A DNA stretch of 64,000 bases from Spirometra erinaceieuropaei (lineage: Eukaryota; Platyhelminthes; Cestoda; Diphyllobothriidea; Diphyllobothriidae). Each line of letters opens with the position of its first letter. The stretch's first letter is position 1. The stretch covers positions 4,833,531-4,897,530 of the forward strand of contig CACRXP010000002.1 of assembly GCA_902702965.1 (NCBI GenBank), written 5' to 3'. The notes beneath the pieces are model-generated. The model ran no database searches. It had not been told where the DNA came from and saw only the letters and a program-made list of their open reading frames with translations. The translations under genes and the position numbers were made by a program. Shown in pieces: positions 23,113-35,968 of this stretch.

Positions 23113-26100
23113 CTAAAAACTAATCCACAAACACATCACTGTGCCTGCTTTTATCTTGTCGTAGAGCCCATGATAAAATCAACGTGCGCAGAACTCACTA
23201 GTTTGAATAGACTATCGCTCCAGTCAATGAGGCCGACGAATTTACTCATGCTGTTGCACACCGTCATTTAGGAGGGAATCCTCTTTTGGGACGTAAAACT
23301 CAGGCATGTTCGCCAGTAGTGGTTACAGTATCGCATGTTTCTTAGGGATACGCCCGACCACAAAATATAGAGGTGCACATTACGGACACTGCAAACGGAC
23401 GGGTAGATAGCAACATAAATGGAATTATCGGCAGTGGGGGAGGTTGAACCTGTAAGATTTCTGGGAAGACGACCTAGTAGACTGAGACAATCTCCTTTAA
23501 AGAATGTCGAAATTCTGAATAATCGGACCCTTCCTAAGAGCAAAATGCACAAATAACCTTGAGGCGGTTTTTGTCTACGGAAGCTTAAAAACAAAACTCT
23601 GAGCTTCAAATCGTATTGGCAAAATGTCAATCTTGTAATTTTGCATTTCTATTAGGTGAATGTCAATATGTCGCTCATGTAAGTAACCGTCCACCTAGAT
23701 GCAAAACATGCATGCATTTTACTCATAAGTTACTGACCTAAGGAAAATGCACTGCCAGACTAGATGAGACCGACACAAGGGCAGTCTGTCCAGTTAAAGC
23801 GTTGTGTTTAATGTCCCTATGCGAGTCAGCAAGAGGAATCGCTAAATGTTTCTTCCTTTAATACCAGGAAAATAATGAGCATATATTATGAAAAGTTTGA
23901 GCAGTGTGGTTTAATTGGCGAATCACCGCGACAACAACGGCAAAAATACACCAACCTATTTATCTAAGCCTCACTCTTTACTGAAACGTACCTCTCATTG
24001 TTTAAGGCAATTTTTGAATATACGAACAACTAATAAACCGGAACAAAACAAGTGGATTTGCCTCTGATACTGCGCCAATATAGACATTAGGGCACGCTGA
24101 AAATTTGCGTTGCGAGGACGTGTTCGGGGTGTACTTTTACAAAATATGAAATTTTTGATTATTTTGCAGAAGGCTTAGCCGAGTGTAATGCAAACGTTTT
24201 GGTTTTTTCTTTTTTATAATCCGCATTTTGACAAAATTTTTTCGTAGTTTCACGACAGTGCTTTATGCCCTAGCTGAAACTTATCTCCAAACCCAGGGAT
24301 TAACCGTTTTTTTAAATACAAGGATTGCACCCTCAAGTTCCGGATTTACTATCAAATCATCCAGCACCACGATTAGAATGGGTAACCTAATGTTCGAGAG
24401 TCGCCTTAAGTATCAGAAAATATTATTTCTTCTAACTCTGTACAAAAACAGACACTGGAATCTACTTTACTATTGGTTCAGGTCGTAACAACAAACATAA
24501 ATAAAGCGACATGAGTCAGCGTTAAGCTTGTTTTTCTTGTCGACGAATTTGAGGAAGACTTTTAAAGAAGCCATTTTTTTATTCTCACTCCTGACTTTTC
24601 ACTAATGTCAGCCCGATGTTTTGTCGACAAGACGAAAATACGACTTCGTAAACCGAGCCCTCCCTACCCCGGTTACCGGCTTAACACGGACTGCGGTTCA
24701 TGCTTTTAACTGTCAGTTTTATGTGTAATCATGCATTTGCGCTCCGTCAGTGGCTCTTCCGACCAGAATCAACATTGTATGGGAAATCTCGATCTTCACT
24801 ATACATAGGGTAGCTACAGCCAAGTCAGTATTTCAGGCGGGAAAAACAAGCTTGTTTATGAAGGCACATAACGAAGGAGATGAGTACACAAAAAGATTGT
24901 TGTTGCCTACGAATATGCGATTTGATCTTAGTTGTGAGTTTTTGTCTGTTCTTCTGAGAATACTGTTACTAAAACATTATTCGTGGATTTGCAAACGGCA
25001 TTAGTAAGCGACATTTCTGCATCTTTTTGTATTACTAAACCCAAAGATGCCTTCTCCTACCTATCAGTAACTCTCAGGGAAACAATGTAGATATCAAAAC
25101 AGCGATCTGCACTAATGTACACACACGAGATAAGCAGATTTGTAAATGCTGTCTATCCGAGTATATAACGATGGGCAAGACTACTGCGCAAGCAGACTTT
25201 CTGCCAATCAAGCGTAAAATGCTTGGTGAGGAGTTGTGATTTTATCGGATGCACGGCATTAGAACCATGAATAACCCAATTAATTTAGTTATACCCCGAA
25301 CAATTAGTAAAATCTTGTCAATGAAAATTACCTTTATCCGAGTTTAAATGCAAAAATAATGAGGAGCATACATTAACAATACTTTTACAGATTGTAACCA
25401 AGCTTCTGGTTGATTGCACGTTTGGTTTTTGGTTTGACACGCTGAAAGTAAGTGATTCGCTGCCTATTAAATGCTCTTTTTGTCTATTGGACTTGTTGAC
25501 CACCTTTATAAAACGATATTAATCGGAATCCATGTACATCCTTTTTACATGTATTTTATAGGAGGATATCCGCTTGATGGTTGGCATTTGGTTATCACTA
25601 TTAACCTTGGAAAAATTGCAGTTAAATTTATTTTAGTTTCTCAGTCCTTTAAATTCTCATATAAAAGACTTAATGCGCTTCCTGATCTTATAAAGCGGAA
25701 CTCGACATCCAATCACATTTGTAATACGCCCATCCTAAAACACTAGTGCTTAACTTGGTATTCCTGATGCAGCATCAAACTCTCGGAAAATTTCAAATTT
25801 AACAAATGCTACAAAAGGACTTGTACGGAGATTGGAAAATTAAATTGAACATTATGAGTCCTCATTAGCCAAACATACTTAAATGGCTGACGATTTATGG
25901 CGCTAACGTTTATTGACTTCCAGAACAAGAGGGATTTCCATCTATTGGAAACATAAGTTTTCCTTTCATTAGACGTAGAGGATATGACTAAAATCTTAAG
26001 GAGTTATCGCATTAGTGTCGTACAAAAATACTATGCGACAACTCTGACTTATCAATGTGGTAGTTTGAGTCTATCATTGATTTATCGATAACTAACTATT

Positions 26101-29100
26101 GCGGTTAACCTTATGCGACAAAGACTTCGGATAATTGGTTTTAGAAATGTTTTCATGCTCTGGTAACACAAACTATTGTTTTCCAAAGCCTCGCTTTTAA
26201 GACAGGGCCAAAATAAACATCACTCACCGAGATAGCCATAACGGAAACAGAAATGATGAGGAATTAAATGAAATGTAAATTAGTATAGTACAGCATCAAA
26301 ATTAGGTGAGTTACTGCACTATTTAGCCCAAACGAGGGCAAGACCGGGACAATTTGATAGCCAACCAATATATGCATAACAAGTAAACTGCCAAACAGAT
26401 AACTTGTCCCTTTGCGAAGCGGTCATGTGTAAATCCTGAAAATTCTGGAAAACATTTTCAGTTATCTTATAACCCTCACGTTTACCAATGAAAAAGCAGA
26501 CGCACTGCCAATTAATAAGGTCATCGTATAACTTAGAGACGAGCCGATTGACGATTAGCTATACTGGGTATTTGATGTTTCTGATTCTTCATTGAAAGTG
26601 GCCTTCTACATTCATTTCAGTTCTGTATAATTTTTTATTTGTCAAAACTGAACAAGCATCAATAGTACCTGATAACGCCCATCGTAAACAAAATCAATTA
26701 CTTACTGCCTTGTGTGCAACGACCAGCATAAAAAGAAGGTTTGCAAATAAGAAAAGACAAAACAGATGATTATTTATTATAATAACTACTATAAAAATCA
26801 AATTGGATCTGCCGAGGTTAAGAATCTTTTAAACTAAGTATTGGTTATGCAGGCATGGACATAAGCCAAAACACCCATTTACGTAATATGCTAAGTTTTA
26901 ATCTAAACACGCGGATTCTGACTGCTACAGCTTTAAAATAACAAAGTTTAAGACTGAAATCTTACGGTAATGAATAATTATTTGTGCCAAATGACCTTCG
27001 TGCAAGTTATCATGAAAATTCTCTTCCGCTTTAAGAGTGAAGAAAGTAATTTGCGCAATAACATTAGACAAAACAATTTAAATCCTTACAGCACCTTATT
27101 TTTAGCAACAAAATTAAAGCCCTGGATTACACTATGGACTTGTTGCTCAGAAAAAGTCAAGCGTGTCGTCCAAAAATGTCCGGTAAAGTCCATTTCGTAT
27201 ACCCGAGGGACCGGTCTGTGTTACGTACGATTGCTAAGACAGAAAGGGTAGAGGTTTTTTAGGTTGAAATGTATTTTGAAGAAGACTGTAACGGGATACA
27301 AATACGTTTAACGCACATGGAACATTAAATGAAGTCAAGACAGATTGTAGCAATCATGAAACCCTAGTTTTGGAACTGCTCGGTACATGTAAATTCCAGC
27401 TGATACGTGTAATTAGATGGGCGGAACAATTTTGCCAAGAACCGCTTAACGTAGTTTTTAGAAAATGGCACAATGTCTAATTTGTTTAAGCACCTCCAAA
27501 AACTTACGAAATTTGGAGAGTGTTGGTCATGACATCACAGATAAAGCATGATTATCAGATATGCTATGAGGATCTATTCATACTTTCAAAAGTAGGGAAA
27601 TTATTCTAGTTTCTGGATAAAAAGTGATAACTTCCTTCACATTTACCCATAGATGAGTAAATCCAGTTATATAAAGTATGTACTCCAAGTTTTTCTTCGT
27701 AAACTAGTGAATAATGTTTATTTGCTTGCACCGCTTTAAGTGGTTCTGCCATTTTAAATCAACGCGAGCGGAATGGAACGTTTTCTGGCTGATTACGCAA
27801 ACATTTAATATTACAAATTAGTCGGTCGGAAAACCTTGATTTCTATTTTTGCCACTTAAACGTTTTTAACACCACTGTTTTTTTTTCAAAACAACCGAGT
27901 GTAAATTGCGTTTGCTTTGACCGAAAATAAAAATGTTTTGTACTCTTTCTAATATAATAAAAACTCATTCAATAAAACGTTTCATATGTAAGTCTTGCGT
28001 CTGCAGTCTAATTGCTTATAGACCGAATATCTATGTGCTTAAGCAGACTAACAACTGAAGTATTTCAATCATACGCGATAATGTGGCTAAACGTATTATT
28101 ATGTTATGCAGTAACAGAACCCTGAAAAGACAAGCTTGAGGTAAGAAAGTAAAAACGTACTTCGACACTGCCAGCCTGATAGACTGCAGTCTGATTTTCG
28201 TTGCTGCCCATGAACCCCAATAGCCATCTGCGTTCGATTGAACTCTTTTATGAAGTGGAAGCAGCAGACATTGATCAGTTTGTACTAAAGTCACCGAGTA
28301 TCGTTGTAAATGGATAAAGATGTCTACCCAATGCAAGCTCTTTCTCACAACAATGCAGGGATTTATGGAAAATTGGCTATTTTGTGAGCGTTTTATAATG
28401 CAAAAATAAGAAAAAGAAATATTTTTTGTTTTTTTGACCTAGCCAGGCCTAATGGTTCGGCATTTCATTAGGCGGAAGGCCGCAGCCAAACTCGTTAGCA
28501 TATGAGAAGAGCATTGCGCTAAAAGTCTGAAAGTCGGCAAGGCGGGCTGTGCAGATGTTTAGCCACAAATCTGTGACTTCTGGCCTGCCATATTTGAAGG
28601 CGCGCTTCAAAGTAAGCACGTTTAAAGTTTTGTGCTATAATCATTAGTCGTTAGACAGAATCAGAAGCGGTGTCGCTTAATAATGCCTGCTTCTCCACAC
28701 CTGTTTTATGTCGCCCAAAAAACTTAATGGTCCTAAATGGGGACAGTTCCGCTAAGTATGCAATGTTCTTTTTAATGCTATGCGCCAGAGCAATTTGGAC
28801 CTCATTCGGTACTTTTCCCACGCAAGTAACGATAACAAAAATGGAAGACAGGAAATCGTAAGCAGTATGATGTTATGTCAGGAAAGGTCTGTTGCCCAAC
28901 CAACCTTTTTGCCTTAACAGGGGAGTAACATGCTGTAAAATGCATATTCCTATAAAGGCTTTGAAACTTTACTCATCCTTTTGCTAAACTGAAAAACGCC
29001 AGTGGTGCAAACTAAATAAAACTCATTGAAGACATCACAAATTTAATATTTATTCCCCGGCTTGCAAATGGCTCAAACACAAAAACAAAGCATACTACGG

Positions 29101-31894
29101 ATAGGCCAAACCTGGTTTTATAAACGGTCTGTTAAAGGAGTTGTGAGGAAGAATTGTTGGCAAAGTATATGACTGAGTGTGCGTGGCGAGCAGTAGTAGG
29201 CGTCGTTGAAACTTCATAAATTGACCATGTAGGATGGAGTTCGGGTAAAAGCAATTGAATTCCGCCTTTCCTGGCCTATCTTCGTCTTGTGATTTCCCTT
29301 TTTCCTGCACTTTCGTATTCTTAGGTATAAAGTGTCAGGGCTATTTCTAATTCTTCCGTTGTATAGTTTTTTCCTACGCTGCACTCACAGTGAAAAAAAT
29401 GGGTCAGACTAAATTGGGCATGCTCTGCCTACTAGGAAATGCCAGTTATTTCCTAGTCGGATGAATGCATCATCCAAAGCCAACGTATTTACGGACGACC
29501 ATCTGATAATGCACAGTTATGACCTTGCGAGTCCCCTGTTCTGCATAGTTTGCAACTAAAGTGCAAAAACTGTCGAAAGGGCGGTTTTAAAGTGTGGGGA
29601 TTTGTCAACTTCCGCATCCTTCCAATAAAACAACCTGCTCACTCGTAAAAAAAAAGAAGTGAGACACATAAAGGAATGCTATTTTTAAAACCGACGACCG
29701 TTTTTTTAGAAAATCGCAAACGAAACTGGAGTCAATCATTTATCACCTCTAGAATCGCTATTTAACCATTTTTTGCGGAACACGATTTTTGGCGGTGAGC
29801 AGGGCAAGTCAGAATTTGTGCTGACAGATTCTAAGGGGATAATATAGCTAACGAGCATATCAAATCTTTCAGTAGGTCAAGAGGATGCCTGTTATCGTCT
29901 TTTCCAATCGACTTTCCTATTCGGTTATCGTGTGCTACCGCACAAACTGAATCCCGAGTTCGTTTTTTGATAAAAAAATGCCTCTTTTATAGAGGATTTA
30001 TTTTGTCAGTTTGCCCTTTGGTTTTTTTACGCTCCCTTAGTTTAATGCGTGAAGAAGCGATCTTTCCTGCCATGCAACAATGTGGATTTGTTGTCTTTCA
30101 AGATACATGATAATAGCTAACAACAATCCGTATCTGCTTTTGTCTGTGGACCATCGCGTTTGGTTAGTGTTTCGATTGGCGTCTTTTCTAGTTAAAAATG
30201 AGGCGTATTACATTTAAAAATAAGTGAATATAAGACCTCAATATCAACATATGTGCCAACGGCATGTCCACTTCACCTGCATAGAAATAAACTGTAGTAA
30301 AAAATGTCCGATTTAAAGCGGTAAAAGAACTCATGAACTCAGAAAACTTCCAGCAAGTTGCACATGTTTCGAGACCTCTTAATCACCCGCAGTACATAGA
30401 CCTCAATGACAGTTTTGTACTTTTTGTCTAGCTATGATATATGCATCGAATGATTTTTATAAAACAGTCAAATTTGCACACACTGTCTGCAGGACTGGCT
30501 AAATTAAACGTATTAAGGCATGCCTACATTTGCGGAAAAAAATCAAAAGGTTTATAACTTACTAAATCTGTGCAAGCTCACGATTAAACACCCACGCACC
30601 ACAGAATGCACAGACTTTTTTGCTTTAGGAGATACTTGTGGAAAAGTACTTTGCATGCAACAGACACAAAAGAAGTAAATGTCTCAGCACTAGCATCAAA
30701 ATACGATGACGGTTATAAGCAGTTGAAATTATCCCCACTGTATTTTGCTGTTAAATGTGTATTGTAGTCACGGTGTGGCAAAGTCCATGTCTAAACCGAA
30801 TTTACTTTTAAAGTCAATGTCTCATGTGATAGTGTGCTAGTGGACGAAATTAGGAGTTCCCCGCAAATACGTGCAGCAAAAGACCGTTATTTAAGGTTGT
30901 CCTCGAACCGCTCTTTGCTTTTAGCATGTACCTTGCGGTCTTTTGAAGACATATTGAGGCTGTGATCAAGTATTTGCGATTTCGTTTTTAAACTGCCCGG
31001 AAAAGCAGCTAGTAAAGGAACGTTATCTGCACGGACGCATACACAAGAAGATTTTCCGCCGTTCGACTCTAGCTATCGACGTGCAGTTATTTTTCTGGAC
31101 TGCAGCACTTCGATTTTGCTTAAGATTTGGGAGTGTTTGCTTTTCCTGAAGGTCCACAAACGTAGGCGATTAAGCCCTTACAGACAGAGACAGACTTGTG
31201 CTACACATTTGTCTGCCTTAGAATGCTGAGAGACATATTTTGCAAGTTGCACGAGAAATCTTTTTAACCTACTTGATATCTTAGTAAACTACCTTAATTG
31301 TTTTGGATGGCGACCGTTGGCAAATTGCGTAAATGTTTAGAGTAATTTGTGCTGGCTTACCTGCATTTGAAGTTCAGGATAAACAAATGCGGCATTTTAT
31401 CAGTGCGTTACATAAGTTGCTCCAGTATGGTCTTCGCTTGGAATCTATGAATCACAGGCAACTTAGCTCGCCCGTGTTTATGTTACTCAATACGTTCGAG
31501 TGCGCATAAAATGTTTCCACAAGCGCTGCTAGTTTCGGCTGAAATTCTCAATCACTGCCTAAAAACCGGGACTATCCTTTTAAACTGCCGCACTTCTTCT
31601 TGTTGTTTAGTAAAAACGCACTTTTTGATAAACAAAATATAAGATTCAGCACATCACATGGAGGTCAAAAAATAGGAGGCATGAAATCCTTACTTTGCCT
31701 AGTGAATATTTTGCATGCAACCTCACCCTTAAATTGGACCCTTTGGTACATATATGTGAGAAAATAGATTTTTTTCAGGTTTTAATTCAACGTGGACTGT
31801 ATGATGTATGTGTTACATTCGAGTGACGCTGCACCGTCCGGCATGTTTTCCTATGAAAATGCACCTGCATAACGCGTTTGGCGCACAGTAAACG
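23113..31894. other. longest featureless stretch of the window
   Basis: I see no transposon copy, tRNA-like unit, tandem array or supported exon in this 8.8-kb AT-rich stretch. Open frames reach 120 codons (minus, 23268-23630) and 105 codons (minus, 28031-28348) without splice pattern or recognisable domain. It could be intergenic or a large intron. Confidence 0.5.
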
Positions 31895-32290
31895 TCCTTC
31901 ACTGATCACGTAATTTATAGATGCTTTGGCAGTTTTTAAATAATTCATATTGGCCCAACTGTGAAAAACTCGCGCCTCGGTAGGATTCGGACCCATGCAG
32001 AAAGGGAAGGCTTTAGTGCAGCCAACGCTCTAACCACCTGAGCTACGAGGCCCCGCCGGACGACTCGAGTTTATTCACATTTGGGTCAAGTTACCCGCCA
32101 ATTATGCATTATTTAAAATCTGCCAAAAATCTATGAATTACATTTAGGAGAAGGCTTTAGGATAGCCAACGCTCTCACCACTTGAGCTACGAGGCCCTGT
32201 CGGACGACGCGAAGTTAATCATATTATGGTCACGTTACCCGCCAATTATGAATTATTTAAAATCGTCTAAAACGTCTATGAATCACGTGA
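31895..32290 (-). repeat. tRNA-derived SINE, tandem pair of units on the minus strand
   Basis: Two units lie head to tail on the minus strand. Their GGCCTCGTAGCTCA blocks are 144 bp apart. The second (tRNA-like part 31971-32056) has the A-box TAGCTCAGGTGG, a 4-bp anticodon-like stem GGCT / AGCC with a 7-nt loop, and the B-box GGTCCGAATCC. The first (about 32165-32200) keeps only the A-box half, then passes into the same body (ATTCATAGA, TTTAAATAAT, ATAATTGGCGGGTAAC) that leads to the next unit. After the tRNA-like head of the second comes TTTTTCACAGTTGGG and an AT-rich body. Two extra bases before the D-stem and the broken copies argue against functional tRNAs. Confidence 0.65.
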
Positions 32291-32399
32291 GCCGGGTAGT
32301 TATCGAGTGGATTCTATGCGGATTACTTGGGAAATCCTGCTTGAGCAGTCATCCAACTCTATCGGATTTGGTGTATTCCAGACGTTGCCGCAGGTTGAG

Positions 32400-32570
32400 C
32401 GGCCTACTTGACCCAAATGTGATTAAACTCGTGTCGCCCGGCGGCGCTTGGTAGCTCAGGTGGTTAGAGCGTTGTCTGTACTATAGTCTTCCCCTACTGC
32501 GTGGGTCCGAATCCCACCGGGGCGCCGGGGCTTTCACAGTTGGGTCAATATGTACTTCACTGATCAATTT
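32400..32570 (+). repeat. tRNA-derived SINE, third unit, opposite orientation
   Basis: This is the same family on the plus strand. The pre-head segment ACTTGACCCAAATGTG (about 32405-32420) also precedes the head in the minus-strand units. The tRNA-like head spans 32443-32526: a 7-bp acceptor-like stem (two G-U pairs), D-stem GCTC / GAGC, a perfect 5-bp T-stem GTGGG / CCCAC and B-box at 32504-32514. The anticodon region is not a proper stem and four bases instead of two precede the D-stem, so it is tRNA-like, not a normal tRNA. The tail begins TTTCACAGTTGGGTCAATAT, as in the minus-strand copy. Confidence 0.65.
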
Positions 32571-34301
32571 ATTACCTCACACAAAGCCGGCTTCTACTGA
32601 GCCATCCTAACTACAGTGCGGAAGTGGGTATCATTGGTTGACGACAGCCAGCAATCAGTGACCGGTCATGGCGATGTCCCTGCTTCGTGGGAGCCTTTCC
32701 AACTTTATTTGCGTTGTGTTAATGGTTTAGCACATTATGAGCGATCAGTTTAACGAAGTAACTTTGGAAAAAGCCCAGTTTTATACTTTCGGTTTCATGC
32801 AACCCGGGATAAAGACATCGTGAAGGACGTCTAACAGACGTCTGCAGCTGATTTCCTGAGGAAAATGGAGAAATTTAAAGTGAAATGTTAAAAATTTACA
32901 CTGGCAGCACGATCGTAAAAACAGGACGCATTACTGATGTTTTCATCAAATGCATATAATCATCTAGCCACTAATTTGAAAATTAGCGTATGTTATCGAT
33001 GCAGACAATTGGAAAAAAATGAATCTATGAAGTATAAAGCCATTCCAAAGAAGTAAAAAATGTCTGTACAATGACAGACGTGTAACAGACATAAGGTTTA
33101 ACTAGTTTTAAATTTTTTTGCTACATTGGCCTACTCTTCTATCATAACTGCCCCAAAAGCACTATTCACCTGTGTAGAATATTCCCAATGTTAGCCAAAG
33201 CTATGGCATATTTTAAACACCTTGTGTCCTCAATTAAATTTCAGCTCTCGTTTATGCTTTTAACATCTTAGATGAACCTAGGCAGATTTGCAAAGCCTCC
33301 GTAACTGTTCTGATTTTCAGGCTTCCAAAATAACGCAGCGACTTGCATTTTCAACCAGATACTCATGTATTTTATAAAAAAAATTGTCACGTTGCCTTTC
33401 GGTGAAGAAATTTGCTGGTAATTTTGTAGCGCAAAAAAATGCTAAGCAGAGCGTCGGTTATATAAATGTAGACTCATATAGAGTGGGATAGACATCCGTA
33501 AATTATTTTCCCTGTCTTAGTAAACAACGGTTACGTAGTAGCACAAAGCTATTCCACTTAATATATTATTCAGTCCCCTTAAACAAAATTTTAAATTGTC
33601 AAAAACAAATTTGTAAATAACACACATCAAAATATTACCAAAATCCATTGTTAGCTCATTATCGTTCATAATTAAACCATATCGTCTGGAAAACAATCAT
33701 CTTCAACAGCACTTTTAAGTTGGTGTCCAAGTGTATTGTCGTGAATATGCAGAACCTTACAAAACGAAATGTTTTTATTGTAGATTGAGCAGTACAATTA
33801 AACCTCTCACTGATGCGCAGCGTCTGGCATCCAAAAACGAGTTTAACACACTTTAGTGATGCCAAATCCAACTCAAACATCTACTATACGACCACATGCG
33901 TAAATTTAATCGCAGCGTGTCTGTTTACTGACACGAAAACATCTTTTACTTTCAGACACTGAGCGACCACAATGTAGCTGATCCCACCTCCAATGGCCAC
34001 TTAATGTCAGCGCATCCTGGTCAGTTATATGCCTGAACTTGGAACCTCGTAGGTTCGGGGCCAGTCAGAAGAGGAAATCGAAGGAAAAATTGTCCTGTTC
34101 CTCTGGGCGTAGTATCTCTTGGTTTGCATAACTTCAAAAATTTATTGTGGTCGTCGGGCGCTTTATGATGCCCATGCAGTCCTTAAAGGATGCATCGCCG
34201 TTAGCTGGTGATAGCAGCTTCTGTGTTTGTGTTAAAGTGTCTCCTACGACGGACGGGCTCAAGAAATGTAAGCATATGCTCTGCCATTATCAGTAAACCA
34301 T
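32571..34301. other. spacer, nothing supported
   Basis: AT-rich with short open frames only. No repeat arm was recognised. Confidence 0.5.
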
Positions 34302-34610
34302 GGCCTCCGCAGCCTTGTGTGCGCTGACAGTTCTCTAGTCCCTGGCTCTCTGTCGGTAGATGCGCTTGCACCTCTACTGGGTATACGGGTCGTGCCTGGG
34401 TGACCATCCTCTTTTTTATCATTTCTGCTGTTGGTTACAATCCTGATCATGTGTTTTTTTGTGAACGAGAGGTGTAAGGGTAAGTCCAAGTATTGGTCTG
34501 GTCGTGCCAGCCACCAGCGAACTACCTCACCATTGGTCTTCTTGAATATGCTTTGACACCGGGGCCAGGTGGGGGAGAAGAGAGTGCTGTAAATGTTGCG
34601 CAAGTCCACT
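34302..34610 (-). repeat. dispersed repeat family R2, copy 2
   Basis: This is the closest match to the copy at 22783-23112, in the same orientation and over the same length. On the minus strand a 116-codon frame (34259-34609) opens with DLRNIYSTLFSPTW. The third copy has DLRCINRTLLSPTL at the same place, and the first and fourth read similarly where open. This could be a coding remnant or only conserved DNA. Confidence 0.55.
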
Positions 34611-34829
34611 ACTTCTGTAAATTAATTTACATGTAAGCCGCCGCGTTTGGTTTCGCCTTTCCCTAGAGGACACGGTGGGTATAGTCGGGCACAACGATCA
34701 AACCGTAGGGAGTTGCAGTGGAACAACATGGAGACTAGATCAGGGTCCAGCAGTCTTTATTCTGCTGCGCAACCATAAGAAGTCTCAGGCGCCGATAGCT
34801 GTGTCGGCACGCATAGATGCAAACTGATA

Positions 34830-34975
34830 CGGCATCAGTCGCCCGCGCTCGACCCGGTTTCCGGTCTTTTTGACTCAGCTTTGTCAAGGGGCCCGAGAGC
34901 GTGGGAGATAAGAGAGTGCGGTTGATGCAACGCAAGTCATCCATCGCTATAAGTTGATTCACGCGCGAGTCAGAG
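34830..34975 (-). repeat. dispersed repeat family R2, short copy 3
   Basis: It shares the end block of the family (minus-strand GACTTGCGTTGCATCAACCG, then CACTCTCTTATCTCCCACG). It then diverges after about 130 bp. It lies 220 bp from copy 2, close to the inverted structure at 35161. Confidence 0.45.
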
Positions 34976-35071
34976 TTAGTGTGTTCACCCTGCTGTGGGG
35001 CAAACGATTAACATCGCCAGTAGCGACGATCGAAAAGTCGTTTGTTGAGGCTTTTGCTGTTTCCGGTCCCA

Positions 35072-35090
35072 GTGTGTGTGCGTGTGTGTG
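35072..35090. repeat. (GT)n microsatellite
   Basis: Nineteen bases of GT repeat interrupted by one C, between R2 copy 3 and the inverted structure. Confidence 0.85.
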
Positions 35091-35160
35091 AATGTTCGCG
35101 GCGATGCTGGCGCGTATACAAGCAGTACTTCGATATGGGTAAAGATTCGAGGTCCAGATA

Positions 35161-35474
35161 TTGTATCGCATTCATCATCCCCCGAAGAAGACGAAGAAGA
35201 AGGTAGGCCGCATTCATGGACCGAGTTATATTTGTACTGACGTTTCGGAGACCCTCTCGTTTCCATCATCAGGTTAATGTGTTGACAGTTCCTGCTGGTC
35301 TTGATTGCGTCAGCCTTGATACTTGCCTGGTATTATATTTTTTTGAGAGAGAGAGGCACGAACTTTGACCTGTCCGTTCGCCGCCGATTGGCGTTGACCT
35401 CTCCACGATTGACCGCCGGTGGGCTCCTGCGATCAATGACCCCTTTGCGACCGTCGTAATTGTTGGCCGAGCCG
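35161..35474 (-). repeat. left inverted arm (pseudo-LTR)
   Basis: This is the inverted copy of 35827-36139. It ends inward at GGCCGAGCC, after which the short segment CGTAATTGTTGG...CGGCCGAGCC is repeated once (35478-35507), as if the join slipped or duplicated. Confidence 0.75.
35239..35272 (-). ncRNA. hammerhead ribozyme variant in the left arm
   Basis: On the minus strand the order is CTGATGA (35272-35266), a weak stem II (GGAAACGAGAGGGTCTCC), GAAAC and GTC (35241-35239). The core blocks are intact. Stem II is weakened by substitutions compared with the right arm, and stem I pairing is poor because the base before CTGATGA is C instead of T. It is probably less active than its partner. Confidence 0.5.
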
Positions 35475-35482
35475 AGTCGTAA

Positions 35483-35968
35483 TTGTTGGTCGTAATCGGC
35501 CGAGCCAATGATAAAATGGCCAGGCTGATGCTCGAAAGTTGGTCCTCGACTGGCACACTCAACAGAGCCATAGATCTGCATCCCGCCTATCAGGCACTAC
35601 GCACAAGGCTCCAGTCAGTGCGGACAAGGCCATCAGGACAGTCGAGCAAAGTGACGCGTGGCCGACAGCTGACGTCAGCAGAAAGTGGGAGAGAAGCCGG
35701 CCGGGGGTCATGTGACCAGCACGGGATGCAACCTCACCGCGAAGCCCACGAGGCTGAGATCAACTCACATGAGCCCCAACAAGTGATCAGTCCGTTGAGT
35801 GACGAGGGGGAGGCCGACAAGCATGCTGGCTCGCCAACAATTACGACGGCCGCAGAGGGGTCAGTAATCGCAGGAGCCCACCGGCGGTCAATCGTGGAGA
35901 GGTCAATGCTAATCGGCGGCGAACGGACAGGTCAGAGTTCGTGCCTCTCTCTCTCAAAAAAAATATAA
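35483..35968 (+). pseudogene. 3' fragment of a Penelope-like element protein gene
   Basis: The open frame runs 161 codons from the inner edge of the left arm, through the centre, into the right arm. Residues about 12-42 contain KMARLMLESW and NRAIDLHPAYQALR. This pattern (leucine/tryptophan-rich helix, then NR-ID-L-AY-LR) matches my memory of the C-terminal tail after the GIY-YIG endonuclease in PLE proteins of flatworms. The following 80 residues are low-complexity and charged, and the last 50 are arm sequence. The reverse transcriptase and GIY-YIG domains are missing. Start and stop here are dictated by the truncation, not by a gene. Assignment needs a protein search. Confidence 0.5.

Noticed and set aside
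32443..32526. A functional tRNA gene
   Set aside because: Four bases instead of two precede the D-stem, and the anticodon arm does not pair properly. The same head occurs in broken tandem copies nearby with a common tail, which fits a SINE better.
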